Source: an uncultured Slackia sp. (GTDB taxonomy: Bacteria > Actinomycetota > Coriobacteriia > Coriobacteriales > Eggerthellaceae). Taken from it: a stretch of 11,187 nucleotides of DNA. This document shows, piece after piece, positions 1-6,332 of the stretch. The position numbers and the translations under genes are program-made. How positions within the stretch are numbered: the first letter of the stretch is position 1; the number at the start of each line of letters is the position of its first letter. Under the pieces are notes generated by a model, which saw only the letters and a program-made list of their open reading frames with translations, was not told where the DNA came from and made no database searches. The stretch is from positions 1 to 11,187 of the forward strand of contig CAKUEV010000047.1 of NCBI GenBank assembly GCA_934646845.1. Reading direction: 5' to 3'.

Positions 1-1098
1 TCATTCGGCGGCCCCGTTCCGTTCCGCGTGACTCAGGGATCTGCGGCTGGTGGCGCTGCCCCCGTCGCATCCGCGCCCGCGCTGGCGCCCGCTGCCTCGG
101 TTGCTCCGGCTGCCGCGTATCGCGCCCAGCAATCGGTTCGAGCCCAGGCGCCTTCGGCCGGCTCTTCGCGCCAAGCGCCGCAGGCCGCTGTGGCACCGCC
201 GTGGGAAGATGACGTGGTGCCGTACACCGACGCCGATATCGCTGCCTACATGCCCGAAGAGGAGCAGCCCCCTTTTACTGAGCCTGATGCGAGTCTAACC
301 GTTGGGGCGCCGTCGCATCGGGAAGCCGCGTCCCGGCCTAGCGAACCTGCTGCCTTCGCGAAGCCCGCGAATGACAACCCTTTCGCAGGAAGGAAAATGC
401 CTGAAGGCATTGGAAGGGGAGTGCCTCCGCAGCCCGAGGTAGCGGCTCAGGCAAGCGAGCCGGCCGTTTCTTCAAGCTCTGGCCAGGCATCGAAGGCCGA
501 GCCTGAAGGTGCGCCCGCGAAGAAGCGCAAGACCGCTGCCGACAAGCTCGCCGAGGCGGTTGCGGAATTCGGCGATGCGATGCTCGTGGTGGGCCCCGAA
601 CCGGTCGATCCATTCCCTGTGGCGCTGGAGCTCGGTTTCGACTCTGCCCCCGACCCGAAGAAAAAGGCCAAGGGCATGGTGAAACCCAAAGGTTGGCCTA
701 TGCCTCAAGATGCGAAGTTGCTCGAGGGCAGAGACCTCGATGCATTGCGCGAAGGTTGCGACGATGGGCAAGAAGGGGAAACGCCTTCTTCCGACAGCTC
801 GTCTTCGGCCCAATTCGCTCAGCCCGCGCCCGTTGCAGCGGCAGAGCCTGAGCCGCAGTTTGCGCCGGTCGCGGAACCTGAATTTCCCGCTGAACCGCCC
901 GCGCCCATTCCCGCCCCGCCTTCGCGTCCGAACCCGTTCGCGAATCGCGCGATGCCGCAGGGCATCGGTGGCGGGCAGGATACTCACGAGCCCGCCGCAT
1001 ACGCGGGTTCATCCACGGGTGGCTCGGGCGAAATGTCGGTCGAGGAGATTTTCGCGTCGTTCGGCGTGAATATGAGCAAGGTTACAGAAGAGCGATGA
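1..1098 (+). CDS. dnaX: DNA polymerase III subunit gamma/tau, C-terminal part (5' end outside window)
   Basis: The reading frame is open from base 1 and ends at TGA 1096-1098; the GTG at 28 is internal, not a start. What is visible is about 365 residues of Ala/Pro/Glu-rich, low-complexity, probably disordered sequence with a basic patch (AKKRKTAADK) and a short final helix-like segment (SVEEIFASFGVNMSK). The AAA+ ATPase and zinc-binding domains that would prove the identity lie upstream of the window. The call rests on gene order (dnaX followed by ybaB and recR is very widely conserved) and on the character of the tail, since tau proteins commonly carry a long Pro/Ala-rich linker before a small C-terminal segment that contacts the polymerase. 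A motif of the form NPFAxRxMPxGIG occurs twice (376-420 and 931-975). In the clamp loader, DnaX is the ATP-driven motor and holds polymerase cores together. It could be another protein with a disordered tail, but the neighbours make this unlikely. Confidence 0.8.
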   Translation, partial: SFGGPVPFRVTQGSAAGGAAPVASAPALAPAASVAPAAAYRAQQSVRAQAPSAGSSRQAPQAAVAPPWEDDVVPYTDADIAAYMPEEEQPPFTEPDASLTVGAPSHREAASRPSEPAAFAKPANDNPFAGRKMPEGIGRGVPPQPEVAAQASEPAVSSSSGQASKAEPEGAPAKKRKTAADKLAEAVAEFGDAMLVVGPEPVDPFPVALELGFDSAPDPKKKAKGMVKPKGWPMPQDAKLLEGRDLDALREGCDDGQEGETPSSDSSSSAQFAQPAPVAAAEPEPQFAPVAEPEFPAEPPAPIPAPPSRPNPFANRAMPQGIGGGQDTHEPAAYAGSSTGGSGEMSVEEIFASFGVNMSKVTEER

Positions 1099-1102
1099 CC
1101 TT

Positions 1103-1136
1103 GCGCGAAACCGCTGCCAAGCGAATGCGTTCGCGC
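1103..1136 (+). other. overlapping hairpins in the dnaX-ybaB gap
   Basis: GCGCGAA (1103-1109) pairs perfectly with TTCGCGC (1130-1136). An alternative hairpin, GCGAA (1121-1125) with TTCGC (1130-1134) around a TGCG loop, uses the same right arm, so the two cannot form together. No U-tract follows, so this is not an obvious terminator. A processing site or simply G+C-rich chance pairing is possible. Confidence 0.3.
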
Positions 1137-1151
1137 GTAATATGGTAGGCT
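1137..1151 (+). promoter_or_regulatory. possible promoter -10 region for ybaB-recR
   Basis: TAATAT (1138-1143) and the overlapping TATGGT (1141-1146) are the only -10-like hexamers in the 111-base gap before ybaB. No hexamer resembling TTGACA lies 16-18 bases upstream, so the call is weak. The long gap makes an internal promoter for ybaB-recR plausible, in addition to read-through from dnaX. Confidence 0.3.
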
Positions 1152-1209
1152 TTCGAACCAGTGTGAATCCGCCGCGGCAGCGTGGCGTGTATGAAAAGGA
1201 GAAACGTTC

Positions 1210-1518
1210 ATGGATATGAAGCAAATGATGCGCCAGGCGCAGAAGATGCAGGCCGAGCTTGCGAAGGCCCAGGAAGAAATCAAGACGATGACCGCCGAGG
1301 CCACCGCTGGCGGCGGCATGGTGAAGGTTGTCGCTCAGGGCGATATGACGGTGCAGTCCATCACCATCGACCCCGCCGCGATCGACCCCGAAGATGCCGA
1401 TATGCTGCAGGACATGGTGTGCGCTGCTGTGAACGAGGCTCTGCGCGCCGTTTCCGCCCAGGGTTCCGCTCGCATTGGCCAGGCCACGGGCGGCATGAAT
1501 ATCCCCGGCTTGATGTAA
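1210..1518 (+). CDS. ybaB: YbaB/EbfC family nucleoid-associated protein
   Basis: A 102-residue protein of the usual family length. The N-terminal 30 residues form a Met/Gln/Lys/Glu-rich amphipathic helix (MKQMMRQAQKMQ is the typical family start), followed by the conserved EATAGGGMVKV segment, a short beta region (QSITIDPAAID) and a C-terminal helix with VNEALR, ending in a Gly/Met-rich tail. YbaB/EbfC proteins are small dimers that bind DNA and coat the nucleoid; their genes usually sit between dnaX and recR, as here, suggesting a link to replication or repair, though the exact role is not settled. The start at 1210 is supported by AAAGGAG at 1195-1201, eight bases upstream. The recR start lies 13 bases after the stop, so the two are probably co-transcribed. 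Confidence 0.95.
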   Translation: MDMKQMMRQAQKMQAELAKAQEEIKTMTAEATAGGGMVKVVAQGDMTVQSITIDPAAIDPEDADMLQDMVCAAVNEALRAVSAQGSARIGQATGGMNIPGLM

Positions 1519-1531
1519 GCGGGCGTTATTC

Positions 1532-2128
1532 GTGGAATCGGCCCCGGCCATCCAAAAGCTGCTCGACGAGCTTGAGCGCATGCCGGGCGTAGGCCCAAAA
1601 AGCGCTCAGCGTATCGCGTACTGGCTGCTCAATTCCCCGCGCGACTCCGCGTTGCGCCTCGCTGACGCAATCGTCGAAGTGAAAGATGCAGTGCATTTTT
1701 GCTCTCGATGCTTCAATTACGCGGAAGGCGATGTGTGCGAGGTGTGCGCATCGGCGAGCCGCGACGCCTCTACGATATGCGTTGTGAGCGAACCTCGCGA
1801 CGTATCGGCGATTGAGCGCACGGCAGCGTATTCAGGCCTCTACCACGTGCTTGGCGGCGCTCTTTCCCCCATGGACGGCGTTGGCCCCGATGACTTGCAC
1901 ATAACGGAGCTTATGGCGCGCTTGTCTGATGAAGGCGTGGCCGAGGTGGTGCTCGCCACCAATCCCAATGTGGAGGGCGAAACGACCGCGGCGTATTTGG
2001 CGCGTCTTATCAAGCCGCTCGGCATTAAAGTCACGCGCCTTGCAAGCGGCCTGCCCGTCGGCGGCGACCTTGAGTTTGCCGATGAGGTGACGCTCGGTCG
2101 GGCCATTGAAAGCCGTCGCGCGCTGTAG
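1532..2128 (+). CDS. recR: recombination mediator protein RecR
   Basis: A 198-residue protein, the standard length of RecR. In order: an N-terminal helix-hairpin-helix region (about residues 7-30, with LERMPGVGPKSAQRIAY), a C4 zinc finger (Cys57, Cys60, Cys69, Cys72; CSRCFNYAEGDVCEVC), a Toprim domain (about 80-175, with CVVSEPRD and LATNPNVEGETTA) and the usual C-terminal EFADEVTLGRAIESR. RecR acts with RecO (and RecF) to load RecA onto SSB-covered single-stranded DNA during gap repair. The start is GTG at 1532; it gives the family-typical N-terminus, but no good Shine-Dalgarno sequence precedes it, so translation is probably coupled to ybaB 13 bases upstream. All key cysteines are intact. 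Confidence 0.97.
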   Translation: MESAPAIQKLLDELERMPGVGPKSAQRIAYWLLNSPRDSALRLADAIVEVKDAVHFCSRCFNYAEGDVCEVCASASRDASTICVVSEPRDVSAIERTAAYSGLYHVLGGALSPMDGVGPDDLHITELMARLSDEGVAEVVLATNPNVEGETTAAYLARLIKPLGIKVTRLASGLPVGGDLEFADEVTLGRAIESRRAL

Positions 2129-2167
2129 CGCAGCATCGAAGCAGCGCAATGATAGATGCATGAACAG

Positions 2168-2200
2168 AAAGCCTTTGCGGCGTGGAACCGCGAAGGCTTT
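2168..2200 (+). terminator. intrinsic-type hairpin after recR
   Basis: AAAGCCTTTGCGG (2168-2180) pairs with CCGCGAAGGCTTT (2188-2200): 13 pairs with one G-U, and a 7-base loop. The stem ends in UUU, followed by CTTGCG, so the U-tract is short; the A-run on the left arm could also let it work on the other strand. It most likely ends the dnaX-ybaB-recR transcript 40 bases after the recR stop. Confidence 0.75.
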
Positions 2201-2360
2201 CTTGCGTTCTGCGACCCTTTTGCCGCGATTGCGCGGCTTGCCTTGGACCTTGGAGGCTTGCCGCCTTCGGCGTTTCGCTGTTTCGTGGCGTCGATCGTCG
2301 ATCGTATGGGGCGCCGGAATCGCGGTTTCAGAGGCAAAACGCCTATTTGATACTGTTTTT
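2201..2360. other. G+C-rich gap with no recognised gene
   Basis: No open frame here has a ribosome-binding site, a recognisable family or codon use like its neighbours, and the frames overlap the recR terminator or the hairpin block downstream. A small hairpin, GCCGCG (2222-2227) with CGCGGC (2232-2237), and a tandem TCGATCG repeat (2291-2304) are present. A weak promoter can be proposed at its right edge: TTTCAG 2326-2331, 17 bases, GATACT 2349-2354. Confidence 0.4.
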
Positions 2361-2550
2361 ACCCCAATTATTCGCGATTGGGGTAGGGGCCGGCGATATT
2401 TCGGAGCAATCTCGTCTCCTTCAGCAACTGAAGCGTTGTAGAATGCACTCATACACGGAGCCTTTTAAAGCTTCGGTGAACTAAGAGCCCTGCTTATAGG
2501 AGGGGAAGCGGGCTCTAGGCAAAGGCCATTCCCTGCGAATGGCCTTTTTT
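2361..2550 (+). ncRNA. candidate structured RNA ending in a strong terminator (family not recognised)
   Basis: A run of hairpins lies between recR and arcA: ACCCCAAT/ATTGGGGT (2361-2384, 8 perfect pairs); CTTCAG/CTGAAG (2419-2433); CGGAGC/GCTTCG (about 2455-2475, one G-U); GAGCCCTGCTT/AAGCGGGCTC (2485-2515, one bulge, loop ATAGGAGGGG); then a terminator at 2521-2550. The loop AGGAGG (2498-2503) could pair with TCTCCT (2415-2420), a possible pseudoknot. Two possible starts are visible: a GATACT -10 (2349-2354) would put the start near 2361 and give about 190 bases; a TAGAAT (2439-2444) would give about 100 bases. I find none of the conserved sequences of tmRNA, RNase P RNA, SRP RNA, T-box or the common riboswitches. 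The terminator closes before the arc operon, so it could be a free-standing small RNA or a premature-termination leader. Existence of a transcript is inference. Confidence 0.5.
2521..2550 (+). terminator. strong intrinsic terminator upstream of the arc region
   Basis: AAAGGCCATTC (2521-2531) pairs perfectly with GAATGGCCTTT (2537-2547) around a 5-base loop, and the right arm runs into TTTTTT (2545-2550). No protein-coding gene ends just upstream; the recR stop is nearly 400 bases away and has its own hairpin. So it probably terminates a non-coding transcript. Confidence 0.85.
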
Positions 2551-2819
2551 AAACGTCTTTATGCACGCATGGCATATTAATTTTCATATCATTCAGCAGT
2601 TAATACCCTCCATATACATCGCTATGCATATAATAGCTCCTGTTATGCAAAACAGCCAATCCTAGACAGTATTCTGTATGCATATATGCAAACAATTTGT
2701 ATATAACACGTTAAATCCTTGTCTATAGGCGATAGATTTGCGGGAATGGATAAGCGTTGCAATATAAATCTTCAAAAAAGATATACAAAAAAGCGCGTTT
2801 TTATCCAAACCCTACGTGT

Positions 2820-2880
2820 AACGGGGTTTCAAAATGCATAAAAGAAGCCGAGAATGCAAGGAACTGTGTTACCCCAGTTC
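2820..2880 (+). promoter_or_regulatory. alternative hairpins in the possible arcA leader
   Basis: AACGGGGT (2820-2827) can pair with ACCCCAGTT (2871-2879) with one mismatch, enclosing about 43 bases. GAACTG (2861-2866) pairs perfectly with CAGTTC (2875-2880). The two share the right arm, so only one can form. If transcription begins at the upstream promoter candidate (about 2790), this would be a leader with a structural switch; there is no U-tract immediately after either hairpin. Confidence 0.3.
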
Positions 2881-2933
2881 AGAAGCCTAAAAAAAGTCCT
2901 TGCGCTTTCCGATTTTGGGTGTCATTATGCAGA

Positions 2934-2956
2934 TGTCGGCTTTGGGAAGACCGACA
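2934..2956 (+). promoter_or_regulatory. hairpin just upstream of the arcA ribosome-binding site
   Basis: TGTCGGCTT (2934-2942) pairs with AAGACCGACA (2947-2956) in nine base pairs with one bulged A and the 4-base loop TGGG. It ends 11 bases before the AAAGGAGG (2968-2975) of arcA. If the promoter with CATTAT (2923-2928) is used, the mRNA would begin almost exactly at this hairpin, the arrangement of a 5' stabilising stem. Confidence 0.4.
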
Positions 2957-2980
2957 AGAGAGAGGAAAAAGGAGGCTCGT

Positions 2981-4228
2981 ATGAATGGTATTCATGTAAC
3001 GAGCGAAATCGGTAAGCTGAAGAAGGTATGCCTGCATCGCCCCGGCGACGAGCTGCTCAATCTTCCGCCCGATGAGCTTGAGCGTCTGCTCTTTGACGAC
3101 GTTCCGTACCTGGAAGTCGCCCAGCAAGAGCATGACCGCTTTGCTGAGATTCTTCGCGAGCAGGGCGTCGAGGTTCTGTACCTCGAGAAGCTCGTCGCAG
3201 AAGCTTTCGCAGCGAACCCCGGTGCTCGTGATGAGTTCCTCGACCAGTACTTGGCCGAGGCTGGCATTCATGGCCAGAAGATGCCCGCGATCGTTCGCGA
3301 GTATCTGAACACCTTCACGGACGACCTGGAATTCGTGAAGAAGACGATGGCTGGCGTTGCCAAGAGCGAAATCGACATGCCGCTCGCATCGTCCGCCACC
3401 CTCGACGATCTGGTCAGCGATCACAGCGACAAACAGAGCGACCTGATTATCGACCCCATGCCGAATCTGTACTTCACCCGCGACCCGTTCGCGTGCGTGG
3501 GCAACGGCGTGAACTTGAACCGCATGTACTCCGTCACCCGTAATCGTGAGACGCTCTACGGCAAGTACATCTTCAAGTATCATCCCGATTACAAGGGCAC
3601 CCCGTTGTGGTTCCGCCGCGACGCTCCCTTCCACACCGAAGGCGGCGACGTGCTTAACCTTACCCGCACCGCTCTGGCTGTTGGCATCTCCCAGCGTACC
3701 CAGGCTGCGGCTATCGACCTCATGGCCCAGAACATCTTCTGGAAGACCGAGGGCTGCGAGATTGAGAAGATCTTCGCGTTCGATATTCCGGCGTCCCGTG
3801 CATTCATGCACCTCGACACGGTCTTCACGCAGATCGATGTCGACAAGTTCACCATCCACCCGGCTATCATGGGCACCCTGCGCGTCTACGAGATGACCAA
3901 GGGCGCAACCGAGGGCGAAGTCGACATCAAGGAGCACACTGACTCCCTTGAGAAGATTCTCGAGTACGCCACCGGCGTCGACGGCATCAAGCTCATTCCC
4001 TGCGGCGGCGGCGATCCCATTGCAGCAGCCCGCGAGCAGTGGAACGACGGTTCGAACACCCTGTGCGTCGAGCCCGGCACCATTTGCGTGTATCAGCGCA
4101 ACAACGTCACCAACGAGGTGCTCTACAAGGAAGGTCTCAACCTGCTGGTTGTTCCTTCGGCAGAGCTGTCCCGTGGTCGTGGCGGCCCGCGTTGCATGAG
4201 CATGCCGTTCCAGCGCGAAGACCTCTAG
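2981..4228 (+). CDS. arcA: arginine deiminase
   Basis: 415 residues, the usual length. The enzyme hydrolyses L-arginine to L-citrulline and ammonia in the cytoplasm, the first step of the arginine deiminase pathway. All signature elements are present: MPNLYFTRDPFACVGNGV with Asp168, HTEGGD with Glu220, FMHLDTVF with His277 and Asp279, CGGGDPIAAAREQWNDGSNT near 341-360, and the C-terminal RGRGGPRCMSMPFQRE with nucleophile Cys405. These match the catalytic Cys-His-Asp-Glu set of the guanidine-modifying superfamily. The start at 2981 is chosen because AAAGGAGG (2968-2975) lies 5 bases upstream and MNGIHVTSEIGKLKKVCLHRP is the typical N-terminus; an in-frame upstream extension to 2900 would add 27 non-homologous residues. 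Strong preference for C/G-ending codons suggests high expression. It is the first gene of arcA-arcB-arcC-arcD. Confidence 0.98.
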   Translation: MNGIHVTSEIGKLKKVCLHRPGDELLNLPPDELERLLFDDVPYLEVAQQEHDRFAEILREQGVEVLYLEKLVAEAFAANPGARDEFLDQYLAEAGIHGQKMPAIVREYLNTFTDDLEFVKKTMAGVAKSEIDMPLASSATLDDLVSDHSDKQSDLIIDPMPNLYFTRDPFACVGNGVNLNRMYSVTRNRETLYGKYIFKYHPDYKGTPLWFRRDAPFHTEGGDVLNLTRTALAVGISQRTQAAAIDLMAQNIFWKTEGCEIEKIFAFDIPASRAFMHLDTVFTQIDVDKFTIHPAIMGTLRVYEMTKGATEGEVDIKEHTDSLEKILEYATGVDGIKLIPCGGGDPIAAAREQWNDGSNTLCVEPGTICVYQRNNVTNEVLYKEGLNLLVVPSAELSRGRGGPRCMSMPFQREDL

Positions 4229-4254
4229 TTTCTAGCGCGCATCAAACTCTGTCA

Positions 4255-4311
4255 TTAAGCGGCTCAGCTGCTTAAGAGCAGGCCCTGCGATACGAGTGTC
4301 GCAGGGCCTGC
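4255..4311 (+). promoter_or_regulatory. two tandem hairpins in the arcA-arcB gap
   Basis: First hairpin: TTAAGCGGC (4255-4263) with GCTGCTTAA (4267-4275), nine pairs including one G-U, loop TCA. Second: GCAGGCCCTGCGA (4278-4290) with TCGCAGGGCCTGC (4299-4311), 13 perfect pairs and an 8-base loop. Neither is followed by a U-tract, so full termination is unlikely. Inferred role: protecting the arcA message from 3' decay or marking a processing site, so that arcA is made in excess over the downstream genes. Confidence 0.7.
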
Positions 4312-4361
4312 ATGAGGCTCAAGGAAGGGGTTTCTCCCTTCAACCCAAGAAAGGAATCAAA

Positions 4362-5357
4362 ATGGGTGTTAATCTTTCTGGTCGTCCGTTCCTCCGTCTG
4401 CTCGACTTCTCTACCGAGGAGATCGAATACCTGCTGAAGCTTTCCAAGAACTTCAAGGACATGAAGCGCGCGGGCGTTCCTCATCGTTACCTCGAGGGCA
4501 AGAACATCGTTCTGCTCTTCCAGAAGACCTCCACCCGTACCCGTTGCGCATTCGAAGTTGGCGCAATGGACCTGGGCATGGGCGTCACCTATCTTGATCC
4601 CAACAGCTCTCAGATGGGCAAGAAGGAGTCCATTGAGGACACCGCTCGCGTTCTCGGCCGCATGTATGACGGCATCGAGTTCCGCGGCTTTGCCCAGGCT
4701 GACGTTGAAGACCTGGCTGCCAACGCTGGCGTGCCCGTGTGGAACGGCCTGACCACTGAGTGGCATCCCACCCAGATGCTCGCCGACATCCTCACCGTTC
4801 AGGAGAACTTCAACTACGACATCAAGGGCCGCACCCTCGTCTTCATGGGCGACTGCAAGAACAACGTTGCTCGCTCCCTGATGGTTGTGTGCGCCAAGCT
4901 CGGCATGAACTTCGTGGCTTGTGGCCCGAAGCACTGCATGCCTGGCGACGACGTGGTTGAGGCTTGCAAGCCGATCGCTGCCGAGAATGGTTGCACCATC
5001 CTCCTCACCGACGATCCCAAGGAAGCCTGCACCAACGCCGACGTTATCTACACCGACGTTTGGGTCTCCATGGGCGAGCCCGACGAGGTTTGGGCTGAGC
5101 GCATCAAGGAGCTCGAGCCTTATCGCGTGACCGCAGAGCTTATGGCTCTCGCCAAGCCGGAAGCCATCTTCCTGCACTGCCTGCCCGCCTTCCACGACAC
5201 CAACACCACGATTGGCGCCCAGAAGGCCGAGCAGTTCGGCATCACCGAGATGGAAGTCACCGACGAGGTCTTCGAGTCGAAGCAGTCCAAGGTCTTCGAC
5301 GAGGCTGAGAACCGTATGCACACCATCAAGGCTGTCATGTACGCCACCCTGAAGTAG
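4362..5357 (+). CDS. arcB: ornithine carbamoyltransferase (catabolic)
   Basis: 331 residues, close to the usual 330-340. Catalyses the interconversion of citrulline plus phosphate with ornithine plus carbamoyl phosphate; in this operon it would run in the catabolic direction, feeding ArcC. Visible motifs: the carbamoyl-phosphate loop KTSTRTR (Ser57-Thr-Arg-Thr-Arg61), HPTQ (135-138), the ornithine-binding DVWVSMGE (232-239) and HCLPAFHD (272-279) with the active-site Cys273. The start at 4362 follows AAAGGA by seven to eight bases and gives the usual [18 protein letters not shown]-terminus; an in-frame extension upstream to 4296 would run through the second intergenic hairpin. The anabolic paralogue ArgF is very similar in sequence; the call of the catabolic form rests on context. 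The gap to arcC is only 16 bases, so the two are co-transcribed. Confidence 0.96.
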   Translation: MGVNLSGRPFLRLLDFSTEEIEYLLKLSKNFKDMKRAGVPHRYLEGKNIVLLFQKTSTRTRCAFEVGAMDLGMGVTYLDPNSSQMGKKESIEDTARVLGRMYDGIEFRGFAQADVEDLAANAGVPVWNGLTTEWHPTQMLADILTVQENFNYDIKGRTLVFMGDCKNNVARSLMVVCAKLGMNFVACGPKHCMPGDDVVEACKPIAAENGCTILLTDDPKEACTNADVIYTDVWVSMGEPDEVWAERIKELEPYRVTAELMALAKPEAIFLHCLPAFHDTNTTIGAQKAEQFGITEMEVTDEVFESKQSKVFDEAENRMHTIKAVMYATLK

Positions 5358-5373
5358 TAGCAGGAGATTTGCA

Positions 5374-6327
5374 ATGCCTTACATTAAGTCAGATGGAAAG
5401 CGTATTGTCATCGCGCTGGGCGGCAACGCCCTGGGCAATACGCCCCAGGAGCAGCTTGAGCTCGTAAAGCACACTGCAGCCTGCATCGTTGACATGGTTG
5501 CCGAAGGCAACAACGTCATCGTCACCCACGGCAACGGCCCTCAGGTCGGCATGATTAACAACGCGTTTGCTTTCGCATCTCAGCATGACGAAAAAACGCC
5601 TGAAATGCCTTTCCCCGAGGCCGGCGCCATGAGCCAGGGCTACATTGGCTACCAGCTCTCGCAGGCTATTCTGAATGAGCTTCGTCGTCGCGGCATCATG
5701 CGTTCCACTGCTAACGTGGTTACGCAGACCGTCGTGTATCCCGACGATCCGGCCTTCCAGAACCCCACCAAGCCTGTTGGCGCCTTCCTGACCGAGGAAG
5801 AGGCCAAGGCCAAGGCCGCCGAGACCGGCTACACCTTCAAGGAAGATGCCGGCCGTGGTTGGCGCCAGGTGGTTGCTTCTCCGAAGCCCCGCCGCATCGT
5901 TGAGAGCGACGCGATTCAGGACCTCTTCGACGACGGCTACATCGTTGTTTGCACGGGCGGCGGCGGCGTGCCGGTGTTCGAGCGCAACGACACCTACGAA
6001 GGCGTTCCTGCCGTTATCGACAAGGACCGTTCGGCTGCCATGATGGCTGCCACCTTCAAGGCCGACATGCTGGTGATTCTCACCGCTGTCGAGAAGGTTG
6101 CTATCAACTTTAACACTCCCGAGCAGGCCGATATCGACACGATGGATATCGCTCAGGCTCAGGAATACATCGAGCAGGGCCAGTTCGCGCCGGGCTCCAT
6201 GTTGCCGAAGGTTGAGGCATGCCTTGAGTATGTCGAGGAATACCCCCAGGGTAAAGCCCTCATCACGTCTTTGGACAAGGCCAAAGATGCAATTAATGGC
6301 TTGACCGGTACTACGATTACCGCCTAA
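5374..6327 (+). CDS. arcC: carbamate kinase
   Basis: 317 residues, the family length. Transfers phosphate from carbamoyl phosphate to ADP, giving ATP, ammonia and CO2; this is the energy-yielding step of the pathway. Amino-acid-kinase fold signatures are visible: IALGGNALG (13-21), THGNGPQVG (51-59), the ASPKPRRIVE segment (168-177), CTGGGGVPV (193-201), AVIDKDRSAAMMA (213-225) and the C-terminal FAPGSMLPKVEA (271-282) followed by ALITSLD. AGGAGA sits seven bases before the ATG at 5374. No truncation or lost motif. A carbamate-kinase-like carbamoyl-phosphate synthetase is conceivable, but the operon makes the catabolic kinase by far the likelier reading. Confidence 0.97.
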   Translation: MPYIKSDGKRIVIALGGNALGNTPQEQLELVKHTAACIVDMVAEGNNVIVTHGNGPQVGMINNAFAFASQHDEKTPEMPFPEAGAMSQGYIGYQLSQAILNELRRRGIMRSTANVVTQTVVYPDDPAFQNPTKPVGAFLTEEEAKAKAAETGYTFKEDAGRGWRQVVASPKPRRIVESDAIQDLFDDGYIVVCTGGGGVPVFERNDTYEGVPAVIDKDRSAAMMAATFKADMLVILTAVEKVAINFNTPEQADIDTMDIAQAQEYIEQGQFAPGSMLPKVEACLEYVEEYPQGKALITSLDKAKDAINGLTGTTITA

Positions 6328-6332
6328 GCCGC

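Larger units (their letters stand above)
2551..2980 (+). promoter_or_regulatory. A+T-rich upstream regulatory region and leader of the arc operon
   Basis: This stretch is strikingly richer in A+T than everything around it and has no credible gene. It carries TATGCA on one strand or the other at 2560, 2623/2625 (palindrome TATGCATA), 2644, 2677/2679/2685 (TATGCATATATGCA, containing the 12-bp palindrome TGCATATATGCA), 2835 and 2926, plus an inverted repeat CTGTT/AACAG at 2640-2655. Possible promoters: TTGCAA (2757-2762) with TATACA (2782-2787, 19-base spacing) or GATATA (17-base); and, nearer the gene, TTGCGC (2900-2905), 17 bases, CATTAT (2923-2928). The repeated palindromic hexamers look like operators; an arginine-responsive ArgR-type regulator or a Crp/Fnr-type one would fit the operon's usual control, but neither consensus is clearly matched. 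Confidence 0.5.

Noticed and set aside
472..1012. Long minus-strand frames opposite dnaX, and comparable ones opposite arcA, arcB, arcC and arcD
   Set aside because: They are antisense shadows caused by the strong codon bias of the true genes; no ribosome-binding sites and no family resemblance.
2156..2452. Several frames of 64-206 residues on both strands in the recR-arcA gap
   Set aside because: They run through the recR terminator or the hairpin block, lack start signals and resemble no family; the minus-strand ones also overlap recR itself.
2443..2484. Thirteen-codon frame (MHSYTEPFKASVN) followed by a hairpin and terminator, resembling a leader peptide with attenuator
   Set aside because: No ribosome-binding site precedes the ATG, which overlaps a -10-like TAGAAT; there is no run of a single regulatory amino acid; and the terminator is far from the next gene.
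2361..2550. Assignment of the hairpin block to 6S, SRP, tmRNA, RNase P, T-box or a known riboswitch
   Set aside because: Conserved core sequences of these families are not visible; the size alone (about 190 bases) would suit 6S RNA, but the ends do not form a long closing stem.
2757..2984. 75-residue plus-strand frame ahead of arcA
   Set aside because: No ribosome-binding site, composition set by the A+T-rich region, and it overlaps the arcA start and its regulatory hairpins.
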